Assembly: GCF_001591365.1 (NCBI RefSeq)
Contig: NZ_BCUT01000005.1
Coordinates: 682,001-746,000 of the forward strand
Direction: 5' to 3'
Source: Variovorax paradoxus NBRC 15149
GTDB lineage: Bacteria; Pseudomonadota; Gammaproteobacteria; Burkholderiales; Burkholderiaceae_C
Length of the DNA stretch: 64,000 nucleotides
Position numbers and translations under genes: made by a program. The notes under the pieces were generated by a model. The model saw only the letters and a list, made by a program, of their open reading frames with translations, did no database searches and was not told the DNA's origin. Of the stretch, positions 52,280 through 60,685 are shown piece by piece; position 1 is the stretch's first letter; each line of letters begins with the position of its first letter.

Positions 52280-53452
52280 ATGAATGATCTGAACAAGCGC
52301 TCCCTGCTCAAGCTGGCCGCCCTCACGGCGGTCGCTTCGGCGGCCCTGATCGGCTGCGGCAAGAAAGAGGAAGCGGCTGCACCGGCTGCAACCCCCGCGC
52401 CGGCGCCGGCACCCGCTGCCGCCGCTCCGGCACCGGCAGCGCCGCTCAACATCGCATTCGCATACATCGGCCCGGTGGGCGACGGCGGCTGGACCTTCGC
52501 GCACGACAACGGCCGCAAGGCGCTCGAGAAGGAATTCGGCGACAAGATCAAGACCACCTTCGTCGAGAGCGTGCCCGAGGGCGCCGACGCCGAGCGCGTG
52601 TTCCGCGACATGGTCGGCCAAGGCAACAAGCTGATCTTCGGCACCACCTTCGGCTACATGGAGCCGATGCTCAAGGTGGCCGCCGACAGCAAGGACGTGA
52701 AGTTCGAGCATGCCACCGGCTACAAGACCGCCGAGAACATGCGCACCTACGACAGCCGCACCTACGAAGGCGCCTACATGGCCGGCGTCATTGCCGGCGC
52801 CATGACCAAGAGCAACACGCTCGGCGTGGTCGGCTCGGTGCCGATTCCCGAGGTGCTGCGCAACATCAACAGCTTCACGCTGGGCGCGCAGTCGGTCAAC
52901 CCGAAGATCACGACCAAGGTGGTGTGGGTGAACGAATGGTTCAGCCCGCCCAAGGAAACCGAAGCCGCCACCGCCCTCATCAACGGCGGCGCCGACGTGC
53001 TGTTCCAGAACACCGACTCGCCGGCCGTGCTCAAGACCGCGCAGGAAAAGGGCAAGCGCGCCTTCGGCTGGGATTCCGACATGACCGCCTACGGCCCCAA
53101 GGCCCACCTGGCCTCGGCCACCATCAACTGGGCGCCGTACTACATCAAGGCCACGCAGGACGCACTCGACGGCAAGTGGGCCACGGGCCAGGCCTGGTGG
53201 GGCGTGAAGGAAGGCGCCATCGACCTCGTCTCGATCGCCGAGGACGTGCCGGCCGAAACCAAGGCCAAGGTCGAGGAAGTGAAGAAGGGCCTGAAGGACG
53301 GCAGCTTCGCGATCTGGAAGGGCCCGATCCTGGGCCAGGACGGCAAGGAAGTGGTCGCCAAGGATGCGGTGGCCGACGACAAGTTCCTGTCGGGCGTGAA
53401 CTTCTACGTCAAGGGCGTGGAAGGCAAGGTGCCGGGCGGGGACAAGAAGTAA
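52280..53452 (+). CDS. BMP-family lipoprotein, nucleoside/purine-binding
   Basis: A 390-residue binding lipoprotein (Bmp/Med family, PnrA-like). The lipobox is AALIGCGKK with Cys26, followed by a 25-residue Ala/Pro linker (about 31-56). The mature domain opens LNIAFAYIGPVGDGGWTFAHDNG, the signature of purine-nucleoside-binding proteins, with NTDSPAVLKTA and FGWDSDMTAYGP at the ligand cleft. It delivers substrate to the two permeases. Last gene of the operon; a terminator follows. Both the linker length and lipid anchor are odd for a Gram-negative binding protein. Confidence 0.94.
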   Translation: MNDLNKRSLLKLAALTAVASAALIGCGKKEEAAAPAATPAPAPAPAAAAPAPAAPLNIAFAYIGPVGDGGWTFAHDNGRKALEKEFGDKIKTTFVESVPEGADAERVFRDMVGQGNKLIFGTTFGYMEPMLKVAADSKDVKFEHATGYKTAENMRTYDSRTYEGAYMAGVIAGAMTKSNTLGVVGSVPIPEVLRNINSFTLGAQSVNPKITTKVVWVNEWFSPPKETEAATALINGGADVLFQNTDSPAVLKTAQEKGKRAFGWDSDMTAYGPKAHLASATINWAPYYIKATQDALDGKWATGQAWWGVKEGAIDLVSIAEDVPAETKAKVEEVKKGLKDGSFAIWKGPILGQDGKEVVAKDAVADDKFLSGVNFYVKGVEGKVPGGDKK

Positions 53453-53474
53453 AGCGCTGCGCGCGCTTTGCATC

Positions 53475-53501
53475 AAAGGGTCGCCTGCGGGCGGCCCTTT
53501 T
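53475..53501. terminator. Terminator after the BMP lipoprotein gene (bidirectional)
   Basis: AAAGGGTCGCC (53475-53485) pairs with GGCGGCCCTTT (53490-53500) with one mismatch and ends in TTTT. It sits between two convergent genes and may work for both. Confidence 0.75.
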
Positions 53502-54397
53502 CATTTGTGGGCCGTGCCGCGCGGCTTCACTTCGGCCACCCTCCGCGCGCTGTCGACAAAGCCCTGGATCAATCGCAGGCGCGGCGATGCGCGCTGCCAC
53601 AGGACGCCGAAGCGCCGCGGTTCCGAAGGCAGCGGCAGCGCGATCTTCGCCACGCGCTGGCCGTCGAGCAGCGGCGAGGCGATGTCGGGCACCAGCGAGA
53701 CGCCCAGGCCGCGGTCGACCATCATGGCAATGGCCAGCAGCGAACTCAGTTCGAAGCGCTCCTGCGGCACGATGCCCGCGGCGCGCAGGTAGCGGTCGGC
53801 CTGCTTGCCGCCGCCCAGGTTGCGGTCGTAGCGGATCAGCGGCGAGGTGCGCAGCAGCTCGTGCGGATCGCGCCGCGCGAGGCGGCTGGGCGCCAGCAGC
53901 ACCAGCGGCTCTTCGCGCAGCAGCGACCAGTCGAAGGTCTTGGCAAGCACATACGGCGGGTAGAGGCACACGGCCGCATCGAGATCGCCCTGCTGCACTG
54001 CCTTGTAGAGCGTGGCCGTGGTGCCCGACTGCAGGAACACCTTGACGCCCGGATGCGTCTTCACGAAGCGCGCAAGGATGTCCGGCAGCAGGCTGTGGAT
54101 GGCCGTGTTGATGGTGCCGACCAAGAGCTCGCCGCCGGCCGTGTCGCTGCCGAGCAGCGCCTTGATGTCGTTCACCTCGCGCAGCAGGTTGCGGGCCCGC
54201 TGCACCAGCTGGTGCCCGGCCTCGGTGGGCTGCACCGTGCGGCCGGCGCGCGCCAGCAGCGGCGCGCCGAGTTCGCGCTCCAGCGTGCGGATCTGCTGTG
54301 CCACGGCCGCGGGCGTCAGGTCGAGGCGGCGCGCGGCTTCCGACATGGAGCCCGACTCCACCGCCAGAAGAAAGCTTTGCAGATAGGCTGTTTCCAT
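53501..54397 (-). CDS. LysR-family regulator of the citE-CoA transferase operon
   Basis: A 298-residue LysR protein. Its HTH is GSMSEAARRLDLTPAAVAQQIRTL (about residues 16-39), and the effector domain begins GGELLVGTINTAIHSLLPD. Divergent from the CitE-like gene across 77 bases. METAYLQSF at 54397 is the conventional LysR start; MIENLSF at 54418 would add seven residues. It probably controls the downstream operon in answer to a pathway acid. Confidence 0.9.
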   Translation of the reverse strand: METAYLQSFLLAVESGSMSEAARRLDLTPAAVAQQIRTLERELGAPLLARAGRTVQPTEAGHQLVQRARNLLREVNDIKALLGSDTAGGELLVGTINTAIHSLLPDILARFVKTHPGVKVFLQSGTTATLYKAVQQGDLDAAVCLYPPYVLAKTFDWSLLREEPLVLLAPSRLARRDPHELLRTSPLIRYDRNLGGGKQADRYLRAAGIVPQERFELSSLLAIAMMVDRGLGVSLVPDIASPLLDGQRVAKIALPLPSEPRRFGVLWQRASPRLRLIQGFVDSARRVAEVKPRGTAHK

Positions 54398-54474
54398 GAA
54401 CGATAGATTTTCTATCATCTGATCATAGGGAGCCTGTGTTTTTTTGATCTCGTGAACCGCACACACTGCGGCGC

Positions 54475-55347
54475 ATGAGAAGCAAACTCTTCGTTCCCGG
54501 CACGCGCCCCGAGCTGTTCGCCAAGGCGCTGGGCAGCGCAGCGGACGGCGTCTGTTTCGACCTGGAAGACGCGGTGTCCGAGTCGCGCAAGGGCGAGGCG
54601 CGCGACGCCGTGCGGCAGCTGCTGCTGCAAGGCGGCGGCACGGCCGCGTCGGGCAAGACGGTGATCGTTCGCGTCAACGCGATGGACACGCCGCATTTCG
54701 CGGAGGACATCGCGGCCGTGGCGCAGCCCGGCGTGCACCTGATCAACATCCCGAAGCCCGAGAGCGCGGCCCATGTGCGCAGCGCGGTCGAGGCGATCGA
54801 ACGCGCCGAGCGCACCAACGGCGTGGGCACGCCGATCGGCCTGCTGCTGAACATCGAGGCACCCGCGGCCTTGCGCACCGCCGCCGAGCTTGCGCTCGCG
54901 CATCCGCGCGTGGCGGGCCTGCAACTGGGCCTGGGCGACCTGTTCGAGCCGCTGGGCATTGCGCGGCGCGAGCCGGCTGCGATCCAGCAGGCGATGTTCG
55001 CGGTGCGCATGGCGGCGGGCGAGGCGGGCGTCTATGCCTACGACGGCGCGTTCGCGGACATCCGCGACGCCGATGGATTCCGCGCCGAAGCCATGCTCGC
55101 GCGCAACCTCGGCTTCCTCGGCAAGACCTGCATCCACCCAAGCCAGATCGCGATCGCCAACGAGGTGTTCCGTCCCACCGACGAGGAGATCGCGCACGCA
55201 TGCAAGGTGGTCGAGGCCGCGCGCACGGCCGACGCCGGCGGCGTGGGCGCCTATGTGGTGGACGGAAAGATGATCGACATGCCTTTCGTGATCCGCGCGC
55301 GCGCCATCGTTGCGAGCGCGCGCAGCCTCGGCCTGCTGCCGGGCTGA
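54475..55347 (+). CDS. HpcH/HpaI aldolase / CitE-like acyl-CoA lyase
   Basis: A 290-residue CitE-family TIM-barrel protein. It has RSKLFVPGTRPELFAKA, the metal-binding CFDLEDAVSES with its Glu and Asp, VIVRVNAMDTP, LLLNIEAPAALRTA (second metal Glu) and KTCIHPSQIAIANEVF. Relatives cleave malyl-, citramalyl- or citryl-CoA. With a CoA transferase gene downstream, activation of a dicarboxylic acid followed by carbon-carbon cleavage is the simplest reading. The exact CoA ester is unknown. Confidence 0.92.
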   Translation: MRSKLFVPGTRPELFAKALGSAADGVCFDLEDAVSESRKGEARDAVRQLLLQGGGTAASGKTVIVRVNAMDTPHFAEDIAAVAQPGVHLINIPKPESAAHVRSAVEAIERAERTNGVGTPIGLLLNIEAPAALRTAAELALAHPRVAGLQLGLGDLFEPLGIARREPAAIQQAMFAVRMAAGEAGVYAYDGAFADIRDADGFRAEAMLARNLGFLGKTCIHPSQIAIANEVFRPTDEEIAHACKVVEAARTADAGGVGAYVVDGKMIDMPFVIRARAIVASARSLGLLPG

Positions 55348-55380
55348 GCCTTTTTCAAACAAGACCAGGAGACAAGACAG

Positions 55381-56379
55381 ATGCACATTCACTCTCACTC
55401 GCCCTTTCGCCTGCGCGCGCTCGCCGTGGCCGCCTTTGCCGGCGGCTTGCTGTTGAGCGGCGGCGCGTTCGCGCAGGCCGCGGCCTACCCGAGCAAGCCC
55501 GTCACCATCGTGGTGCCCTATCCGGCGGGCGGCTCGAACGACACCTTTGCGCGCCAGGTGGCCAAGGAACTGGGCGACGAGCTCAAGCAGCCGGTGATCA
55601 TCGACAACCGCCCCGGCGCGAGCGGCAACACCGGCACCGGCCAGGTCGCCAAGGCCGCGCCCGACGGCTACACGCTGGTGGCCGTGTCCTCGAGTATGAC
55701 GACCAACGCGGCCGTACAGTCCAAGCTGCCGTTCGATCCGATCAACGGGCTGGCGCCGGTGGCCATGTTTGCCAAGGGCCCCTTCATCGTCGCGGTGAAC
55801 AACGAGTTTCCCGCCAAGACGCCCACCGAGCTGATCGCCGCCATCAAGGCCAAGCCGGGGCAGTACAACTATGCGTCCTCGGGTTCGGGCAGCGTCAACC
55901 AGTTCGGCACCGAGCTGCTCAAGGCCAAGGTCGGCGACATGCAGATCACGCACATCCCCTACAAGGGCATGGGCCCGGCCGTGACCGACCTGGTCGGCAA
56001 CCAGACGCAGCTGCTGATCTCCAGCGGTCCTTCGCTGCTGCCGATGGTGCGCGCGGGCAAGCTGCGCGCCGTGGGCATCACGAGCCTGAAGCCGAGCCCG
56101 ATCGCGCCCGAGCTCATCCCGATGTCCACCGCCGTGCCGGGCTACGAGTTCGAACTCTGGTGGGGCCTGCTGGCACCGGCCGGCACGCCGGCCGACGTGG
56201 TCGCCAAGCTCAACGCCGCTGTCAACAGGATCCTGGCCAAGCCCGAGATCGCGGCCAACTTCCTGCGCGAAGGCGCCATTGCCACGCCGCTCACGCCGAA
56301 GCAGTTCGGCGCGGTGATCGCCGAAGACGTCGAGCGCTGGAAGAAGCTCGCCAAACAGCAGAACATCACCGCCGACTGA
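55381..56379 (+). CDS. Bug-family tripartite tricarboxylate transporter binding protein 1
   Basis: A 332-residue periplasmic Bug protein (TctC family). It has a signal peptide (to about residue 33, GAFAQA). YPSKPVTIVVPYPAGGSNDTFARQV is the characteristic opening and VIIDNRPGASGNTGTGQVAKAAPDGYTL the ligand loop. It follows the CitE gene by 33 bases. No TctA/TctB membrane genes are present, as is common for Bug genes in Burkholderiales, so transport must share membrane parts or the protein acts as a sensor. Confidence 0.94.
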   Translation: MHIHSHSPFRLRALAVAAFAGGLLLSGGAFAQAAAYPSKPVTIVVPYPAGGSNDTFARQVAKELGDELKQPVIIDNRPGASGNTGTGQVAKAAPDGYTLVAVSSSMTTNAAVQSKLPFDPINGLAPVAMFAKGPFIVAVNNEFPAKTPTELIAAIKAKPGQYNYASSGSGSVNQFGTELLKAKVGDMQITHIPYKGMGPAVTDLVGNQTQLLISSGPSLLPMVRAGKLRAVGITSLKPSPIAPELIPMSTAVPGYEFELWWGLLAPAGTPADVVAKLNAAVNRILAKPEIAANFLREGAIATPLTPKQFGAVIAEDVERWKKLAKQQNITAD

Positions 56380-56396
56380 GGAAGAAAGAAAGATCC

Positions 56397-57590
56397 ATGA
56401 GCTTCGACGCCCCCCAAGACGACGCACGCCTGCCCGCACGCAGCGGCCCCACCGGTCCGCTCAGCGGCCTGCGCGTGCTCGACCTCAGTGCCTACATCGC
56501 GGGCCCGTACGGCTGCTCGCTGCTGGCGGACCAGGGGGCCGAAGTCATCAAGATCGAGCCGCCCACGGGCGACAACCTGCGCAAGTACCCGTCGACGCTC
56601 GAAGCCGAGAGCCGCGCCTTCATCGGCGTGAACCGCAGCAAGCTCGGCGTGGTGCTCGACCTGAAGGCGCCCGACGGCCTTGCCGCGCTGATGGCGCTGG
56701 TGCGCGCGGCCGACGTGCTGGTGCACAACTTCAGGCCCAGCGTGCCGCCGCGGCTGGGCATCGCCTACGAGCAGTTGAAGGCCGTCAATCCGCGCCTGAT
56801 CTATTGCAGCCTCACGGGCTATGGCGAAACCGGTCCGCTGCGCGAGAAGGCGGGCTACGACCAGGTGCTGCAGACCATGACCGGCATGTGCGCGCTGCAA
56901 GGCAAGCGCGGCGAGCCACCCGAGATCATCTATGGCTCGGTGGTCGACTACTATGCGGCCGCGCTGGTGGCCGCGGGCGTGGCCTCGGCGCTGTACGAGC
57001 GCGAGAAAAGCGGCCAGGGCCAGTTCGTCGGCGTGTCGCTGCTGCGCTCCGCGCTCACGATGCAGTCGGCGCGCATGGTGTGGGCCGAGGGCGAGCCCAA
57101 GGACGTGGGGCGCGACATGCGCTCGGGCGGCATCACCGGCATCCATCCGACGCGCGAGGGGCATCTCTACATCTCGGCCAACACGCCGCATTTCTGGCGC
57201 GCGCTGTGCGACAAGGTGGGCCTGCCCGAACTCGCGGCCGACGAGCGCTACGACTCGGTGCGCAAGCGCGCGCAGCATTTTGCCGAGATCGTGCCGCGGC
57301 TGCGCGAGGCGCTGGCCGCACGCAGCGCGCTCGAGTGGGAGGAACTGTTCGGCGAGGAGGTGCCCTGCGCCGCAGCCCGCACGGTCGAGGACATGTTCGA
57401 CAACGAGCAGGTGCTGGCCGAGGACATGGTGGCGACTTTCGCGCATCCCACGCTCGGCTCCTACCGCGGCTTCACACGGCCTGTGCAGTTCGGCCGCACG
57501 CCCGGCCCGGAGCCCTTTGCGGCGCCCACGCTGGGGCAGCACACGCAGGCGGTGCTGGCGGCGCACAAGGCCGCGGACGCGGCCGGCTGA
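56397..57590 (+). CDS. CaiB/BaiF family (class III) CoA transferase
   Basis: A 397-residue class III CoA transferase. It opens LSGLRVLDLSAYIAGPYGCSLLADQGAEVIKIE and continues RSKLGVVLDLKAPDG and DVLVHNFRPSV, all family features. The catalytic Asp is probably that in SVVDYYAAALV. The ATG at 56397 follows GAAAGAAAGATCC. The role would be moving CoA to a carboxylic acid before cleavage by the CitE-like protein upstream. Confidence 0.93.
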   Translation: MSFDAPQDDARLPARSGPTGPLSGLRVLDLSAYIAGPYGCSLLADQGAEVIKIEPPTGDNLRKYPSTLEAESRAFIGVNRSKLGVVLDLKAPDGLAALMALVRAADVLVHNFRPSVPPRLGIAYEQLKAVNPRLIYCSLTGYGETGPLREKAGYDQVLQTMTGMCALQGKRGEPPEIIYGSVVDYYAAALVAAGVASALYEREKSGQGQFVGVSLLRSALTMQSARMVWAEGEPKDVGRDMRSGGITGIHPTREGHLYISANTPHFWRALCDKVGLPELAADERYDSVRKRAQHFAEIVPRLREALAARSALEWEELFGEEVPCAAARTVEDMFDNEQVLAEDMVATFAHPTLGSYRGFTRPVQFGRTPGPEPFAAPTLGQHTQAVLAAHKAADAAG

Positions 57591-57599
57591 ACGACGCGC

Positions 57600-58493
57600 A
57601 TGCAAGTTCCCCACAGCAGCGGCACGCGCAAGCCCGCCTGCACCGCGCCCGCGGGCGCCTGCGATGCGCACATGCATGTCTACGACCGCCGCTTCGCACT
57701 CCACGGCTCGCCCGAGGCGATGCTCGACGACGCCACGGCCGCCGACTACCGCCTGCTGCAGCAGCGCATCGGCACCGAGCGCACGGTCGTCGTGCAGCCG
57801 CGCGTGCACGGCACCGACAACAGCGTGACGCTCGATGCCATTCGCACATTGGGCACGGCGCACACCCGCGGCGTGGCCGTGGTCCGGCCCGACGTGAGCG
57901 ATGCCGAGCTCCAGCGCCTGCATGCGGGCGGCATTCGCGGTATCCGCTTCACGCTCTACACGGCCGCCAATGCGATGACCGGCTTCGAGATGGTCGAGCC
58001 GCTCGCGCAGCGCGTGCATGCGCTGGGCTGGCATGTGCAGTTGCACTGGAACGCGGACCAGATCGCCGGGCATGCGGCCCTGCTCGCGCGGCTGCCCTGC
58101 ACGATCGTGTTCGACCACCTTGCGCGGCTGCCGCTGCCCGATGCGACGGCGCATCCTGCATTCGGCGTGGTGAGCCGGCTGCGCGACAGCGGCCGCACCT
58201 GGATCAAGCTCTCGGGCGCCTATCTCGATTCGAAGGCCGGCGCCGCTGGCGGCTATGCCGACACGACCCCCATCGCTCAGGCCTGGGTCCGCCAGGCGCC
58301 GGAGCGCGTGGTGTGGGGCAGCGACTGGCCGCATCCGACCGAGCCCGCGGCCGCCAAGCCCGACGACGCGCTGCTGTTCGACCTGCTGGGCCAATGGGTT
58401 CCGGACGAGGCCCAGCGCCGCCGCGTACTCGTCGACAACCCCGCGCTGCTGTACGACTTTCCTGAAACGACCAAGACCGAGACGACCGAATGA
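57600..58493 (+). CDS. Amidohydrolase-family protein, LigI-like
   Basis: A 297-residue metal-dependent hydrolase in the amidohydrolase_2 group with 2-pyrone-4,6-dicarboxylate lactonase (LigI) and related lactonases. ACDAHMHVYD gives the first metal His pair, WHVQLHWNAD and IVFDHLARLP further residues, and VWGSDWPHPTEP the Asp. It starts 9 bases after the CoA transferase stop, and its stop overlaps the next Bug gene by 4 bases. It may open a lactone or pyrone ring to supply the acid used by the CoA transferase, by inference. Confidence 0.9.
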   Translation: MQVPHSSGTRKPACTAPAGACDAHMHVYDRRFALHGSPEAMLDDATAADYRLLQQRIGTERTVVVQPRVHGTDNSVTLDAIRTLGTAHTRGVAVVRPDVSDAELQRLHAGGIRGIRFTLYTAANAMTGFEMVEPLAQRVHALGWHVQLHWNADQIAGHAALLARLPCTIVFDHLARLPLPDATAHPAFGVVSRLRDSGRTWIKLSGAYLDSKAGAAGGYADTTPIAQAWVRQAPERVVWGSDWPHPTEPAAAKPDDALLFDLLGQWVPDEAQRRRVLVDNPALLYDFPETTKTETTE

Positions 58494-59455
58494 CGAAGAA
58501 GAAACGCATCCTGAAATCGATGGCCGCACTGGCCGCCTGCGTGCCGCTGCTGGGCTGGGCCGCATGGCCCGAGAAGCCGATCCGCATGGTGGTGCCGTAC
58601 GCCGCGGGCGGCGGCGCCGACAACACCGCGCGCGTCGTCGCGCAGCAGATGAGCATCGCGCTCGGCCAGCAGATCGTCATCGACAACCGGCCGGGCGCGG
58701 GCGGCGTGATCGGCGAGGACAACGTGGCCAAGGCGCCCGCCGACGGCTACACCGTGCTCTACGACGCCTCGGCGTTCTCGGTGAACCCGTCGCTGCGCAA
58801 GCTGCCCTTCGATGCCGCGAAAGACTTCATCCCGGTGTCGCTGGTGGCCACCGCGCCGCAGATCCTCGTCGTGCCCGCCACGGCGCCGTACCAGACGGTG
58901 GCGCAGTTCCTGGACTTCGCGCGCAAGAACCCCGGCAAGCTGAGCTTTGCCTCTGCGGGTGGCGGCACCGGCTCGCACCTGGCGGGCGAGGCGCTGAACG
59001 AGCAGGCCAGGCTCAGCCTCATGCACGTGCCCTACAAGGGCGGCGCACCCGCGCTGACCGACGTGATGGGCGAGCAGGTGTCGGCCTACTTCGGCAACGT
59101 GGCGTCGACGCTCGGCTACGTGCAGTCGGGCAAGCTGCGCGCGCTGGCCGTGAGTTCCGCCAAGCGCGTGCCCGGCCTGCCCGACACGCCGACGCTCGCC
59201 GAGTCGGGCCTTCCGGGCTACAACGTGGTCGAGTGGAACGGCGTGTTTCTTCCCAAGGGCACGCCGCCCGACATCGTGCAGCGGCTCGGCAAGGCGGTGC
59301 AGGCGGCCGTCAACGAGCCGCAGGTCAAGCAGAAGCTGCTGCAACTTGGCCTGGAACCCGCCGGCACCACGCCGGAGGCCTTTGCGAAGTTCGTGCAGAA
59401 CGAGACGGCGCGCGTGGGTGCGCTGGTGAAGGCGCGCAACATCCGGGTCGATTGA
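58490..59455 (+). CDS. Bug-family tripartite tricarboxylate transporter binding protein 2
   Basis: A 321-residue Bug protein with a short signal (to about residue 23, LLGWA). It has PEKPIRMVVPYAAGGGADNTARVV, VIDNRPGAGGVIGEDNVAKAPADGYTVL and MHVPYKGGAPALTDVMG. This second Bug gene in one operon differs clearly from the first, so two ligands, or a substrate and an inducer, may be bound. The start overlaps the amidohydrolase stop as ATGA. Confidence 0.94.
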   Translation: MTKKKRILKSMAALAACVPLLGWAAWPEKPIRMVVPYAAGGGADNTARVVAQQMSIALGQQIVIDNRPGAGGVIGEDNVAKAPADGYTVLYDASAFSVNPSLRKLPFDAAKDFIPVSLVATAPQILVVPATAPYQTVAQFLDFARKNPGKLSFASAGGGTGSHLAGEALNEQARLSLMHVPYKGGAPALTDVMGEQVSAYFGNVASTLGYVQSGKLRALAVSSAKRVPGLPDTPTLAESGLPGYNVVEWNGVFLPKGTPPDIVQRLGKAVQAAVNEPQVKQKLLQLGLEPAGTTPEAFAKFVQNETARVGALVKARNIRVD

Positions 59456-59480
59456 ATCCGGCCTTCTTCCCTTCTTCTCT

Positions 59481-60638
59481 TCATGCAGCCGGCCGCCCAC
59501 CCCCGCAGGCTGCTGCAACCGAGGCCGCCGGGTATTCCATCTCCAGCATCACCCAGTCGCGCCGCGCCGCGCCATAGCGCTCGCCGATCTCGCACAGCGT
59601 GCGGTCCAGCTGCGGCACCGGCTTCAGCGACGAAGAGAGCGGCAGGCGCTCCGTTCCTTCTCGGGGCGGCTGCGCCAGCAGCACCAGCCCGCTGCGCAGC
59701 CTGACCGGGCCCGCGGCCGATGCGGCATCGACGCCGATGTGCCCGGTGCGCGTCCACGCATCGACGGCCAGCGCCAGGGCGATGTCGTCGGCGCCGTCCT
59801 GCACATCCACGCGCCAATGCTCGCCGCGCCAGAACGCGGCCTTGTTGAGCAGGAAACCCGCCCTGCGCCCGGTGTCCAGGTAGAACGGCGAACTGTCGTG
59901 CACCGGCGTCCATGAAGCCACGCCGAGTTCCGTTGCAAGGGCCCTGGCTTTCTCTGGCCCGCCGATCGCCTCCACCAGCGCCAGCATGGCCGGCACCGAG
60001 GCGGTGATGCCGGTGGTGGTGGCAACCCCGCGGTCCACCACGTAGCGCTGGTGCGGCACGTAGCTGGCGCCGGGGTGGCGCGCAAGCAGCGTGCCGCGGT
60101 CGTACCAGTGGCCCGCGAAGCGCCGGCCGTCGAGCAGGCCGGCGCGGCCGACCACGCGTGCCCCCGAGCAGACGCCGATCACCCGTGCACCGCGCGCCGC
60201 CTGCTGCTGGAGCCAGGCCGCCACCTCAGGGTTGTCGTCGGCGATCATCGCCGGCACGATCACGTAGTCGGGCCCTGCGGGATGAAGCCGGTCGAATGCG
60301 GCAAAGTCCTGCGCGCCGTCGACCTCGAGTGCGGGATACAGGCTCACGCGCCCCGCGCGCGGCGCCACGATCCGCACCTCGGCCACATCGGCGCGCCGGA
60401 GCACCGCATGCGGCAGCAGCAGGTCGGTCATCTCGGTGCCTTCGTTCAGCGCGAGCACGGCCACCACGGGCCGGCCGGCGCGATGCGGCTTCAGCGCCTC
60501 GACGAAGGCCTGCTTCTCGCGCTCGCTGCGCGCTGCATCGGCCGGCGCGGGCGGCAGCGGCGGCGCGCCCCCCGTGCAGCCTGCCAGCGCAAAGGCTGCA
60601 ATACTTGCACCGATCAGCGCTCCTATCGATCTCCACAT
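59481..60638 (-). CDS. DJ-1/PfpI-domain lipoprotein
   Basis: A 385-residue predicted lipoprotein: the signal ends FALAGC with Cys21. Residues about 55-235 form a DJ-1/PfpI domain with the nucleophile elbow GVCSGARVVGRAGLL and HWYDRGTLLARHP. The C-terminal 150 residues hold no recognised domain. The domain closely parallels the N-terminal half of the GlxA-type regulator encoded next door in the opposite direction (VCSGAFALAAAGLLDG, THW), which suggests a shared origin. A lipid-anchored DJ-1 protein is uncommon. Function unknown. Confidence 0.82.
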   Translation of the reverse strand: MWRSIGALIGASIAAFALAGCTGGAPPLPPAPADAARSEREKQAFVEALKPHRAGRPVVAVLALNEGTEMTDLLLPHAVLRRADVAEVRIVAPRAGRVSLYPALEVDGAQDFAAFDRLHPAGPDYVIVPAMIADDNPEVAAWLQQQAARGARVIGVCSGARVVGRAGLLDGRRFAGHWYDRGTLLARHPGASYVPHQRYVVDRGVATTTGITASVPAMLALVEAIGGPEKARALATELGVASWTPVHDSSPFYLDTGRRAGFLLNKAAFWRGEHWRVDVQDGADDIALALAVDAWTRTGHIGVDAASAAGPVRLRSGLVLLAQPPREGTERLPLSSSLKPVPQLDRTLCEIGERYGAARRDWVMLEMEYPAASVAAACGGGRPAA

Positions 60639-60685
60639 GGCCGTTCCCCTGTCGACTTGATGATGACGATGCCCAGAGACTACGA

